Source: Montifringilla adamsi
Lineage: Eukaryota > Chordata > Aves > Passeriformes > Passeridae
DNA: 64,000 bases
Assembly (NCBI GenBank): GCA_017590115.1
Contig: JAGGNK010011225.1
Span: 4,713,161-4,777,160 of the forward strand
Direction: 5' to 3'
Shown here: positions 27,024 through 39,306 of the stretch, piece after piece
How positions within the stretch are numbered: position 1 is the stretch's first letter
How the letters are laid out: the number at the start of each line of letters is the position of its first letter
Translations under genes and position numbers: made by a program
Notes under the pieces: model-generated
Seen by the model: only the letters and a program-made list of their open reading frames with translations
Database searches by the model: none
Told to the model about the DNA's origin: nothing

Positions 27024-27965
27024 ATGTATGATAATATATTTTTCTGCAGAATTTGTATTAGTGCTATTGCACGACTCACTGATAAAATCTGGGAAGTGTG
27101 TTGACAGTTTTGGTCACCCAGAAGGTTGAATTGAAAGAAATGTGTACTGAGGGTGACTACTAGACTAAGTGGGGGAAGGAATGAGAAAAAACAAAGATTG
27201 ATGCGCACAATGAAGCCTGAGATGACACTTTAAATACTAGGGAGAGGAAGAAGCTCTGTGAAAACTAAAGGATGAGATTATGACAAGAAAAACAAGTGAA
27301 CTGGCCATGAATAGTGATTAAATGTAGAAACAGCTTAAATGTTGACATTCAAACTACTGGTATAAATGTAGTCACCAAAATCTAAATTGTTAAGAAAGCA
27401 CTGGATCACTGCATCAAGGGGGTCTGTATGATGTTGGTTTCCTGTGTGACTACTGGCTGGATTTGATGACCCAAGAGATAAATGGATCCATTTTTCAGTT
27501 TCTATTACATTAGTCCTGATATTGATGTCAGCGTTATGATGTTATTGCATCTGTGTAAACCAACTTCAGTAAAGACTTCTTATTCTTTCTTTAATTCTTC
27601 CTGTGTTTAAAATAGGACATTCAGTTGAGGTAAATCCAAGAATTATTGAGTTTATTTCTTCGTTGTCTCTTGGATGTGTGAGCTTCTGATATATGAAAGT
27701 AATATAACAAAGAGCCTTTTGTCTTTTATTCAAGTAGAAAGTGTCAGATGAAGGTTAGCAAAGTTGTTTTTGTTTGAGAATGCAGGAACAAGTTATCATG
27801 GTATGTCATCTTCCTTTTCCTATTTCAAATAAAAATACAAAAACTAGTGAAATACCAAAGTTAAATGGTTACATGTAAGGCTATCTCTGCTTCTCCGTTT
27901 CTGTTCTCTATTTTGACCTTAAAGAGCTGTCATGCTAATGGATTATATGTTGATTTTTTTTCTAG

Positions 27966-28085
27966 TTTTTCCTCGATAATACTGTGATAGCTTTTCCCTC
28001 AGTTCTTAATTCATCAAATGCAAGTTTTCCTAATTCAAGTAATCAGACACGGTGGTGTATACAAAATAACTGTTTTTTCCTACCG
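27966..28085 (+). CDS. ADCY2: ADCY2 exon: glycosylated extracellular loop after TM9
   Basis: This 120-bp exon (40 codons) finishes TM9 with FFLDN and then encodes a serine- and asparagine-rich extracellular loop. The sequons NSS, NAS, NSS and NQT lie close together, followed by two cysteines (WCIQNNC) and FFLP, the entry to TM10. AC2-type cyclases carry N-glycans on the second-cassette extracellular loops; the exact sequence of this loop varies strongly between species. The acceptor is tttctag at 27959-27965 and the donor is GTAAGT at 28086. Phase 0 at both ends. Confidence 0.93.
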
Positions 28086-31000
28086 GTAAGTTCATTTCAC
28101 ATTTCTTTGTTTACAACAATTACGCTAAATTGACTGTTACCAGATCTGCTTGAAGTTAAACACCCACCCATTTTTGAGACTGCAGTAAAAGCCTGAATTT
28201 TTTTTTTTTTAGTCAGCTGCAACTGCATTTGAAGTAAGTGGGAAGTTAAATGAGATTAGTATTTCTGAAAATAGAGGTTTTAATGAATTTCAGATTAAAA
28301 AAGCAGGAAACAGCATAATAACAAGGAAGCTTAATTCACCCATGCTAACACATTACAAGGTACCAAGATAACACACAGCATCTGCAAACAGACTGTGTAC
28401 TGAAGCCAGGTCAGTCTGCAGGCAGGTTTCCCATGGTAGGAATATTTTCATGTGGCTTACCTGAAAATATTCACCATTTTCATCAAGTGTGAAATTGTCA
28501 CACTTCTGTCATTGCATGTTTTGGAAAAGCTGGTGTGAGAGGGATGGAAATATCTCTCATGTGCCACTATATAAACTGCTTAAGAGACCTGAACCGATCT
28601 GAAGAAGATGTCTCAGTGTGAACAAAAGCACAATGAGACATGCAAGAGGAGGGGGAAGGACATTGCTGCAAAAAGTGGGACCTATGTCCTAGAGAGCAGT
28701 GATTCTTAAAAGAATTACAAAAGACCTGCAGTTGAAAATATCAAGCCATATATTGTGTCAGAATAGGTCAGCTGGGTTTGGCTGAATAAGCTGGTGGCAG
28801 CGAGAGGAGAAGGGAGTTTATTTCACCTCTATGGTGAAACAATGAGACCATTACCAAAATGGTGTGTCCTGATTTCAGGATTTGTAGCTTTTAAAGTATT
28901 AAACCAAATTCTTTCATCTACAAAATTTTTTTTTGATAGATTGGCATAAAAAAATTACGTTAAAATTTAACTTCTGACATTAATAAATGAAAAATTAAAG
29001 TTAGCTAAAGATTTTAAAACTTTTAAAACATCTCTCAAATATGCATTGTTTTCATCCCCAGACACTGCAAATATTTTAACTTGAAAAAGCTGTAAATTCC
29101 TTTTGAATTACCACTTTTAATTTTTTTCTTTAATCTGGGATTAAAATTTTTCTCTCTTCACTCTATAAGATATTGAGTACTTAGGCTGACAAATGTTTGT
29201 TTCCTTAAATTAAAAATGTGTTATTTTGGATCTGTGTGTTAGTTTTAAGCCTTTATTCATGTCAATAAACTTTTATGTGATTTATGATAGTAAACTTGAT
29301 GTCTATTGACTATGCCATCTAAAATGAGTACATAAGAGCTTTGGGAATTACTTTAGCTCCAATTGATTTAGGTTCATTTTGAAGCAAAGCAATTTATTTG
29401 CCTCCTTCTCTACCCCTCAGAATGACTTTTTTGATTAGTATAGCTTACTTTTTAAAAAGACTTAGCAAAGATTCCTCAGTAAATTATAGCAACATTTTTT
29501 TTTGTTTATTTTGCTGTGGTGCTTCTGTAGTTTGTGTGTGCTGATGTGTGTATTTGCTCCTGGGACAAAATACAGTCTGGTATCAGTGCTGCCACCTCCA
29601 CATGTTAAATAAATAGAAGTTATAATAATGACATCTAAAAGATGCAGTTTTGGAATAAGTTTTGTTTGACTAGGAGAATTTTTTACAAAATTACTTTCTC
29701 CTCAAGTTTTCGTCTATAGTCATACGGAAGTAGAATTCCTTCTTACTTCAGTAAAGATGTTTATACATACAGAACTGCAGGTCTTAAATTTCAAGAGAAG
29801 AGACCAAACGCATTGGGCTGGTTCCTAAGTGTGTACTACCCTGGTGCAAGACACCAGACCTGTGATCCCAGTAAGAAAGACACCCAGACTCTGTAAGGTG
29901 TTGGTTAAAATACCTTTATTAGCTAGCAGGAGAAACAAAAAGAGACTAGATGGAGTTACTCCCCTTCAGATGATGAGGCTTGATTCATAAAGCATGAGGT
30001 GCAGGTTTTTCTCTGGAGAGGTTACCCAGCATTTTCCTCTTTTGAGCTGTTGGAGTATTTTCTTAAAAGGAAACATTTATATTCACTGCTTCAGCTGTCA
30101 GGCAAGAGGGACCTCCATGAGAACTTGCTCTTGCACTGTTGGAATAAGCCAAGGCTGCAGAGGGGGCATCACGTTGGTACCAAGTGGGAGCTGCCTGCAG
30201 GCTCCTGGGTTGTTGACTGAGCTGGCTGAGGTTATCCTGGGGCTGGGGGCTGCACTAAGCAGACCAGGGGCCTGCTCAGCTTCACTGCTCTGTGAATTGG
30301 CAAGCTCTCCAGATCTGCTTGTTGCTAACTGAAACACTGCACTGCAATGCAAGGTCTGGATTCTTAAATGTGTGGCGGTGCCACTCTTTTCTAATTCATC
30401 CACCCTTGTCTGACATTTTCAATCTATTCTATATATTTCAATGGAACACTGTCAGAGATTGTTCCACTTGAAAATTTCTGGGTCTTTGTCAAACAGTATT
30501 CAGTTGCGGGTTCAAGACAACCTCCTATTGTTTCTTTTTGGAAAACTGATTTCAACACTAGAATGCCTTATTGACCCAAAAAAGGATGCTGCTATTTTTA
30601 TGTAATCATGGAGTGTGACCTCCTCTGAAATGCAACTATCAGAGAAGTTTTATTTTTTGGTGATTCTGAACAATAGTTCTATTTCTTATTTCAACCAGAT
30701 CTCCTAGCAAATTACAGTAGCAGCAAAGATTGAGACGGCAGATAAATTCTGTCTGATGGGTGCTGTGAAAATTATCCTTCTTAGTGATCCTCCAAAATTA
30801 GTATACAGTGATTCAGGTTCTGTCAGAAGTGCTGCCATCAACAAGTCAACAGTAGTCTGAAAATAGCATGACTAGAAATAGAATGCTTTGTAGCTTCAGA
30901 AAAGAAAGTTCCTTGCAAGGTGCAGGACTGTAATTTTCAGGAAGCATTTCTGGCAAAGGGGTTGCATATTAAAGACTAAAATAATGATTCTAGAGATTAT

Positions 31001-31742
31001 TCCTGTTTTAGCACTAATTTTGATGTCGTAATCAATTCCCAGGAAGTATTAGGAGAAGATATTTTTCCAGGAATTTAACTTCAACCATACATATTTTTGT
31101 TGATATATATGATATGGGAAAGAAAAGGCACTCTTTTTTTAGCAATTGAATGTGTTCTTATACAGTTATTACTCCACAGGATTTGAGAGAAGGATTTTTT
31201 ATATTTATATTATGCATTGACCCTGTTAATAGCTTCGTATTTTTCCTATCCTAGCTGTTTATAAAATTGCATATCTGTGAGATTCATAACTGTGTACTGC
31301 ATCAGTTTATTATAACAGCTGCAAATACAGGCAATGAAATTATTGCTTCAGGCCTTTAGACATTTTACCTTGACCCAAATGCTAGCAAGACATACAGAGT
31401 AATCCTGGGACTCAAGCATAAATGAAAATTGTACAGTGGAACAGGAGTAAATCTTATGTCAGCCTGCTGGCAACAGACTCCCACATTAGATTTCAACACC
31501 AGCCGTGGTATCCCACAAATGTAGATGAGTAAATCAAAAGTGTCAAAGGGTGAAAATTAGGGAGCATAAATTTATTTTTATTGGCTGTCTATAAACCACA
31601 GTGTCCCAGATTGTGATAGATTGCACACTTCAGTGGTCAGTCAACAATTTGTTTTTTAAAGTAGCCTGAGCATTTTATTATGCATGATTTCCTACTCAAG
31701 AGCCAAATTCTAAATATTTTCCATTTGATTTCTCTTTGTCAG
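28086..31742 (+). other. ADCY2: ADCY2 intron, 3.7 kb
   Basis: AT-rich for the first 1.7 kb, then a GC-richer block at about 29800-30410 that may be an interspersed repeat (separate entry). Otherwise nothing recognised. Confidence 0.85.
29800..30410 (-). mobile_element. Possible LTR-type repeat, minus orientation
   Basis: A 0.6-kb block distinctly GC-richer than its flanks, with an antisense AATAAA (ctttattagc near 29911) and antisense open frames without codon bias. The composition and the poly(A) signal suggest an LTR on the minus strand. Neither terminal repeats nor target-site duplications could be fixed, so this is tentative. Confidence 0.3.
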
Positions 31743-31927
31743 TATTTTATATACAGCTGCATATTAGGGCTCATTTCCTGTTCTGTTTTCCTGAGGATAA
31801 ATTATGAGTTGAAAATGGTAATAATGTTGATTGCATTGGTGGGCTACAATGTTATCCTTCTGCACACTCATGGGCCCATGCTGGATGACTACAGCAAATT
31901 TATGTATGCAATGGCACCTCTTAGAAG
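31743..31927 (+). CDS. ADCY2: ADCY2 exon: TM10, TM11 and last extracellular loop
   Basis: This 185-bp exon encodes YFIYSCILGLISCSVFLRI (TM10), NYELKM, VIMLIALVGYNVILL (TM11) and an extracellular segment HTHGPMLDDYSKFMYAMAPL ending in a split arginine codon. The acceptor is ttgtcag at 31736-31742 and the chosen donor is AG|GTAGGT at 31928. A weaker in-phase donor (GTATGC at 31903) would shorten the loop by several residues. The chosen reading is about five residues longer here than the mammalian loop as I recall it. Confidence 0.9.
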
Positions 31928-33419
31928 GTAGGTGGCTAACTCCAGTCTTTCTGAAGTTAAATATTCCTCATGGTAGCTCTTACGTCATGGAACATATGTG
32001 GCTGTGTAATCTGAGTCACAGTGTAAAATCATTGTCCTGCTGCAGTTAATATTTGATTTAATGTCACACCTCAGAGCATTAGAATAAAAGAAGTCTTGAC
32101 AAGGCATTTAAGTCACACACTGTAAGAAACAGAGTATGGTTTAATTTGCATTTTTGTCACAAAGGACGTTACGAGAAGTCATCATCAAGTTTGTTAAGAC
32201 CTCAGGCTGCACATCATTAAAGCTTTTAGAGCATATTTGCTACAAGCTGAAGAAAATAAGCTTCCCCAGAACTACTACAAAGTCTGAAATGTTTACAAAT
32301 GAAGTCTTAGCGATTGAAAAAATTAGTAGACCAACAGTCTACTAATTTGGATTTTTTTTTCCTTAAGATACATTTGTATCTTAAGTTTTTGGTAAGACTG
32401 CTGAAATCTTTGTTACAGCTGATAATATATAGGACCAAAATTATGACTCTAGTTCTTGTTATTGCTCTGTAAAATAAATTTTGGACAGCTGTAATTTCTA
32501 CCTCATTTTCAAAATATAGAGGTGATTCTCTTCTGTGTAGCCAAGTGTATGACACATGCCACACCAGAAAATCTGGATATTCATAGTGCAGTTTCAATAT
32601 GATTTTTCCTATGCTGTAACAATCATGGAAAAGGATCTAAATTGAAAAATAACTTAAAAAAAAAAGTGTAGGTTGTTTTTGCACTTAAATCTAAAGATCA
32701 AGTGAACAAACCCAAGTCTTTGTTTCCATTTTATTAATGGAAAGAGTATGTGTGTGATGGTATGGAGAACCAGGGGACAGGTTAGATTGAGCTTGTGCTT
32801 CTGGCAGCTTTGATTTTGTCAGTCAAGCTCTGGGTATGCTGGTATTTTCCTTCCTAAATCTCTTGCCAAGGTTTTTATTTCAGTGACATAAGTAGGAGAG
32901 TTCTAGTGTGAACTGTTTTCCACTGCCTTTAGTGACTTTTGCCAAAGCAGAGTTTTTAATAAACTCTGTACAAGATTATTTTGTGCCTCCTCAGGTGAAA
33001 AGGTATCTTGGGAGTTAGGTGCTTTAGTTTCTGTTTCTTCATATTCATTGGATATGGTCAAGCTCTCCACAATGGAAATAGTGTTATTGCATTAAAAATC
33101 TATTTTTATTCTACTTGTATAGAATAAGTCACAAATGCTCTCCATTTGCAAGTAAAAAAGGATATTATTTTTCTTAAATCCTCGTCTTATTATTGGACTT
33201 CAAAATGTAGGCACATTTGCAGAGAATGTAGCAGAGGTAATTAAAGCTACATAATATAAATAATGGTATTTTATCAAATAATAGATCGTATCATATTTAC
33301 ATGTTCTTAGTTTATGTACCAAAAAGTAGGACATATAAATTGTGGTCTTATTTTTGTGCTCGAATTAATATTGGTTTAACTTTTGAGCAACCTGCTTTAC
33401 TTAAATTTTTATTCTATAG
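31928..33419 (+). other. ADCY2: ADCY2 intron, 1.5 kb
   Basis: Ordinary AT-rich intron with no recognised repeat or RNA gene. A short inverted pairing occurs near 32325-32345 (agtagaccaacagtctact) and a second near 32366-32383. Confidence 0.85.
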
Positions 33420-33504
33420 GCCAGGAATACTGAAGGACCTGAAGACCATGGGCTCAATTTCCTTGTTCATATTCTTCATCACATTACTGGTTTTGGGTAG
33501 ACAG
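33420..33504 (+). CDS. ADCY2: ADCY2 exon: TM12
   Basis: This 85-bp exon completes the split arginine codon and encodes PGILKDLKTMGS then ISLFIFFITLLVLGRQ, the last transmembrane helix. The acceptor is tctatag at 33413-33419 and the donor is GTAAGA at 33505. It returns the frame to phase 0. Confidence 0.95.
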
Positions 33505-36500
33505 GTAAGACACACACTTCTCTTCACCTGCACCAGTGGACGCAATGCCAGCTGCCACGTGCAGCCTGTCACCTTCTCAAAGAAACACCTTTGTCCTGTT
33601 CGTTCCCATACCCTTGCAAAGGAGTGTCAGGAGCATGTATAACATTATTTTCTTTCTTGCCTTCCAATACACCCTTTAAACCCACCAATAACTATGCTGA
33701 TAGTGTACTGTGACTATCCCTTGTCATTCTGACCAATACTGGCTTGCAGCTTCCCAGTTTGCTCCCATCTGTCTGCGTCCATCTGCTGTCTCCCTGGTTG
33801 CTTAATTGCAAGCTATTTTCTTCAGTTATTACAATTTGGTGCAGACACAGAAACAATACAGCATGCACACAGAAGTGTGCCACATGCTGAGGCCATGGTT
33901 TCACTAAAACTGTGACCCAACAGGAAATGACTCTTTTTATGACCCAGTTGTGCTTTTCCAGAATGAATGTGATGTCAATGGTCTTACCCTGTACTAAGCT
34001 GAGGGAAGATGCAAGGGCAGTTCTTTCTCTAAATCCTCAGGCTAAAATATGCAATTCCAGCCCATTGTGCCAGAACAATGCAGTGCACAAGACAGGGCTC
34101 TGAAATGGAAGAGGCAATCCATGTGAGAGCTCATGAACAGCCTGAGCCTTCACAGACTGCAGCCGTGAAAGGACTTTATCCCAGACTGTCCTTAAATATT
34201 TCATGTACATTACAACTCCTCAAAAGTTAATGACTGTCATTTAAATTGCCATGCAGGCCCTGCAGGTTACTACATAAAAAAATTGTTATCTGGCAGTTTC
34301 TGCAGTGTTTATTGTAGTGGGGAACATCCTTCTTGATTTAGAAATACATTCTTCATCTGCCTTGTCACCAGCAGCACGTTGGAGTTTGTTCATTTGATGG
34401 TGGTGACAGGGTGGGTCTAGAGCACAGCTACTTTCCCTCAGAAAGAGGGACAAGTTCTTCATCCCATCAGTGGAGAATCTTTAGTCTCTGTCAACCCAAG
34501 TTTCAGATGGAGGCAGAGGGTGCAATACCAAGAATAAAGGAAAGAAGGAATATCATCTTCACTGGGAAAGGAAAAATTTCTTTGTGCTTTCAGTCACATC
34601 AACAAGGAAGCTTGTTCTGCACACAGCTAGAGGTGTTCTCTGTCACACCAACTAAGAAATTATTGCATAATGGAAAAAGTCTTCATTTTCAGAGCTGCAG
34701 GTCCAAGAACCTTGTCATGATAGAACTTATTTGTAACTCTTCAGTCTTTTGCCTTTGATTTTTCTAACTTATTCTCCCTTAAAGAAGGAGAAAAAAGCTT
34801 CTGCATTTTCAAATGATCTCAAGCAAAGTCTAAATATTACTGGAAAATGTTATGAACTAATTTTACATACCTTGCATAAGACCTGCCATTTAAAGTTATT
34901 GTTGGTGATATTGATTGGTAGCAAATGCTTGGAAAAAGAATAGAGGAGGAAATCTACCTGCATAGAGTGACCTTTTCATGGACATATACTTCCCACCTTC
35001 TGCCAGCTATTATTTCTGTGGCTGTGTTTGATAGCTATTGGCTCTTCTACTTTCTGTGTCACTGTCTGATCCTTTCTTTATCCATTTTATCTTCCTGGTG
35101 TTCCCAATACTGATAATGAATTTCACAGTTTGATAAAAATTCATGTGACAGTGTCTGTCTTTCTGTTTTTAAACTTCCTCTTTTCTACTTCTATTGAGTG
35201 GCACTTGCAGGATGCTGTTGAGCCATCTTGGCAGTGTCAACAAAGTCAAATTCTTCTTTATCCCTCTTCCACAGAGGGTAATATGCAAGTAATTTCTCTG
35301 TTAGTTATTGCATTTTTGCAGATAATACATATTTTTTCTTCTTTTGATATCTGATTATTTAAAAAATGCTAAAGATAATAGCTACTGATGAAAAGGGTGG
35401 CCTTTCTATTTACCTTCATCTGCCATTGGTGCTCCTCTGTCCCTAGGATGAGTAACCAAAACGTTCATCCAAACAATAAGTGGATGCTTTCTTGCAAACC
35501 TAGCTCTGTGAACATGGTCACCACTGGTCATAGAGATGCCTCGCCTGAATCAAAAGCAGAGGCAGGGGATCAGACCCTCTGGTTCAGTGGGGATGAAGAG
35601 AGGAAGAGTTAGTATATCATTACATGGTTTATGAGCCTGCTTAATTTCTTTAGCTGCACAGCTCGCATCACTGCTGGAAGAAGCAGACCTTCCTTCAGCT
35701 GCTTATTCTTATCCTTTTGTCTCCTCATTTGTACTGGCCCAGCTCACTGTGTAGATGTTCAGTGGATCAAAATAGGGAAATGGTCAGGATTAAAAATTAA
35801 GCCTGCAGAAATTTCTTGCCTGGGCTTGAGCCAGATCTATTTTCAAGGTTTATGGCATGGCCACAGCAGTGTTTGTGCCAGAAGAATGGGGGTGAACAGA
35901 CAAAAGTGAGGTGGAAAAAGCAGAATTGGTTTATTTTGATGGCCCTGCCCGCATAGGTGACAATAATTTCCTGACACTGAGACAAAGTGACTCATTTCAC
36001 TGCTTACAGATCCCGAGAGTTACCTGATAATGGGCTGGCAACAGGCAGACAATGTGTTGAGAATGGTGATTCTTCCACCCTTCCCAGGAGAATCCAGATT
36101 GGTGTGGGCTTGACTGTGTTAGGAGTGTGCTCACATTTAAACACTGTTGAGCACTAAATCTCTCTTATGCTCTGCTTTGAATCCAGTATTGACATAGCCT
36201 GTGAATTCCTTTCTCAACAGTACCTAAGATGTTATGTGTCCCCTTCCTCTATAGGCTGGCTGTATAGATCATTTTCCATGATTGATTATATTGTAGTTAT
36301 CCACACTGAATTTCATTGGTAGTTTTACTGCTGAGGTGCTTGTGGCAGCTTCCCAGAGCTGTAAAACTTATTTCTTTGTTGTCTCTGTTCTGTTTTTTAG
36401 TGAGCTTTTATTTTGTGAGGGAATTCTTCTCTTTTTGAAAAAAGTAGTCTCTTCAAGAGCCTCTTCTGAAAGAATTCAATGAAAACTTACTTCAAATTTC

Positions 36501-36779
36501 ACTGCTAGTCACATGACCATTTACTTCTTTGTAGTAGATGGAGGCATGTTTAGAGAAAGTAAGTCAACTCATCCAATTGTATCAGCATTAGCCAGTATGT
36601 CTAAATAGCTCTTTTCCATAGCATTTGCTGGGTTTTTTTTACAGAGTACCTTGCTCTATTGTTCCTGCTTCTTTTCCAAAGACTTGCCTTTGGAAATCCT
36701 ACCCTTTGTCAGTTCTCTAACACTCTGTCTGTCTTGACTGATCAGGATAAGTTTCGTATCATGCAAACAAACCAAAAAA

Positions 36780-36802
36780 CCACCACCACCACCACCACCA
36801 CA
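36780..36802. repeat. (CAC)n microsatellite
   Basis: Seven copies of CAC, purine-poor on the + strand. Confidence 0.95.
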
Positions 36803-37255
36803 ATCAAAGTAAGTTAATAAGCTGGTGCTCTTCTCTTTTTGAAATATGATATGCTGACCTTTCTAATTTCAAAGCAAATTGTAGAATACATTCTGATTTT
36901 TCTTTTCCGATCTCGGAGTTCTCTTTGCCCTTTTTTGGAGCAGCCTAAATTTAATTCAGTAAAGAATAAGGTAGTAAATAAATTATATTTTTATATGAGT
37001 TTTTAAAGAATAAGCATATTTTTGAAAACTTCACTTAGCTACCACCTTTTATTTTCACTACAAAGTTGGTACAATCTGTGGATATTTAATTTCAGCAGGC
37101 ATGTTACTTTTATGAATTTATGCCAAGAATTTTGACATCCCAGGGTTTTACTGGATTTTTTCTGCATGAATACCATTTGTGGTGTTTGAATTTACCTTCT
37201 ATGTGTATTTATATTTTTACTAATCCAAGTTCTTGGATGTACAAATATCTAGTGC

Positions 37256-37276
37256 ATATATATATATATATATATA
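37256..37276. repeat. (AT)n microsatellite
   Basis: A 21-bp uninterrupted AT dinucleotide run. Confidence 0.95.
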
Positions 37277-38563
37277 AACATTCTAAAAAAGTGACTGCAT
37301 GTATTTTGCATCATGTGGACAGTTCTGAAAAAAATCCCTATTCATGACCTCAAGCTTTATAGGACTGATTATTGCCATTTAATACAGGCACAATGACAGG
37401 GCAACAATAAAATCCTATTTCCAAATTCCTGCAGAAATCTGTTCTCAGGTTCTCTGTACCTTTATGATTTTCTTTACAAGTATTTAAGTCTCTTCCCGTT
37501 CTTATTTTGCTTATAGTTTGCAAATATCCTTTAGTAACATATAATTATTTAAAATATCCAGGTTGTTTGTTTATTTGTCATTCAAAGTCCAGATTTCTGA
37601 GATGCAGCATGATCCATTCTAAGATGTCAAGACCCCTTTTACTTTCAGAAAAATGTCACCTTTGAGTCAGAATAGCCAGAATATTTCTTCTGCAGTGCAT
37701 TTCAGGTTTGCATTCTGTCCTTAGTAGTATTGGTATCAGCACAAAGAGAGTATGGTAACAGTGATTTCATGTGATGGATGTTCTCTTTCAGTTTTGTAAT
37801 TAAATATTTAAATAGTACTTGGCCCTTATCAACCAATTCAAAGGAAACCTGAGTATATTTCTCTCTATGCATTTAAGTGGAGGAATAATTTTCCTCTTAC
37901 TGTTTTTTCATCCTGCAAGTATTTGGAAGTTACAGTTTTGCTTCATCAGTTTTTTTCTTTCATTGCCTTTTAAAAGCTTGCCAAATCATTTTAATACCAT
38001 CTAATTTCAACTTTCTACTCTTATCTTTGGCTTTGATCTCAATAGCATACCTATGAATCATTTTGAGCTGTGACAGCCAATGTCCAGTCAGAAGGACTAC
38101 TCTCATTTTTTATGTCAATGCTTACTGACTGCTAATACCAGTAGCTAGCACTTTTAAGTTTTTCTGTTATGATTGCCATCATAATCATATTCTCCTGGTT
38201 AATAACATAGTCTTCACTGAGATTGTCTGTTAGTGTTAAACCATTAAGACTATGTTGAAATAGCTCTTGATTTTTATCAGGTCAAATGAAATAGGCCAAG
38301 AGAAGGAGGCTTTACTGTGGAAATAATACCATCGAATTCATGACAACACCTTGGCAATACTGAAAGGAAGTGGAGAGAGCTCCACAAAAGTGCAGCTTTA
38401 TTAATTTTTAACCACCTTTCTAGTAAAATTGGATCTCAAAACATACTGATATTCCAAGGACTTTGCGTATTTTCATATAGTTCCAGGTATTGTTGTTGTG
38501 GTTACTGAAAAGCTACTGGGACAAAAAGAAAAGCAGGATAAAGTATTACAGAAAGGAGTGTGA

Positions 38564-38589
38564 AACCAACCAACCAACCAACCAACCAA
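38564..38589. repeat. (AACC)n microsatellite
   Basis: About six copies of the tetranucleotide AACC followed by an A run. Confidence 0.95.
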
Positions 38590-39147
38590 AAAAAGCGCAA
38601 CTACCAAAACCAAAACTCAACTGAATTGGCCTAACTGACTGGGCCATTTTTGATAGTCTGATCATGATTTGATATACTGAATGTATATTATATCAATGGG
38701 CTGTTTTCTTTTTTCCAGGCTGGTGGCATGGTGTAAGTCCAAGTTAGTAAAAGTTAGGGTCTTCCTGGAATGCCCATTATTGTAAGTGAAATTCTGCACT
38801 TACAAAATAATATTAAGTTACAAAACTGTAAATTGTTTCCATTATAGTGTTTGAATTCTGAAATTAATTTCTACTCAAGTTTAAGAGTAGATAAATAAAT
38901 CTTCTATTGTTTAAGGCACCTTGCAACTTTTCTTATTTTCTCCTGGGCCTTTTTGCTGGATTTGATAAAATGTATGTCACAAAGTCAGTGCTTGGGGTTT
39001 GATTTCTGTGGGACCTGGAATTATATTTGAGTAGCCAAATAATAGCATTGTAGGGGTTGTGTACTGTGCTTATTTTGTCTCTTAAACCTGTACTCCAGCA
39101 GGACAAGATGCCTATTGTTTCTTTACTTCTGTGTCCTCTTGTAACAG

Positions 39148-39306
39148 AATGAATATTACTGTAGGTTAGACTTCCTGTGGAAGAACAAGTTCAAAAAAGA
39201 GCGGGAGGAGATTGAAACCATGGAGAACCTAAATCGGGTGCTTCTGGAGAATGTGCTTCCAGCCCACGTAGCTGAACACTTCTTGGCAAGAAACCTGAAA
39301 AATGAG
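39148..39306 (+). CDS. ADCY2: ADCY2 exon: membrane exit, coupling helix, start of C2
   Basis: This 159-bp exon (53 codons) encodes NEYYCRLDFLWKNKFKKERE, then EIETMENLNRVLLENVLPAH and VAEHFLARNLKNE. The charged helix right after TM12 is the signalling/coupling helix of class III membrane cyclases, and LLENVLPAHVAEHFL is the conserved entry into the C2 catalytic fold. The acceptor is gtaacag at 39141-39147. The donor GTCAGC at 39307 is a weaker match than the others but preserves phase. Confidence 0.96.

Larger units (their letters stand above)
19297..27965 (+). other. ADCY2: ADCY2 intron, 8.7 kb
   Basis: The intron holds CR1 fragments at 22045-22500 (-), 24821-24985 (-), probably 25880-25975 (+), and 26737-27023 (+), plus the assembly gap at 22086-22120. 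It ends in a long T tract before the acceptor at 27965. The remainder shows no recognisable element. Confidence 0.85.
33505..39147 (+). other. ADCY2: ADCY2 intron, 5.6 kb
   Basis: Contains (CAC)n at 36780-36802, (AT)n at 37256-37276 and (AACC)n at 38564-38589. No CR1 or LTR copy was recognised. Plus-strand frames such as 34411-34758 and 35631-35909 show no family resemblance or splice support. Confidence 0.85.
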
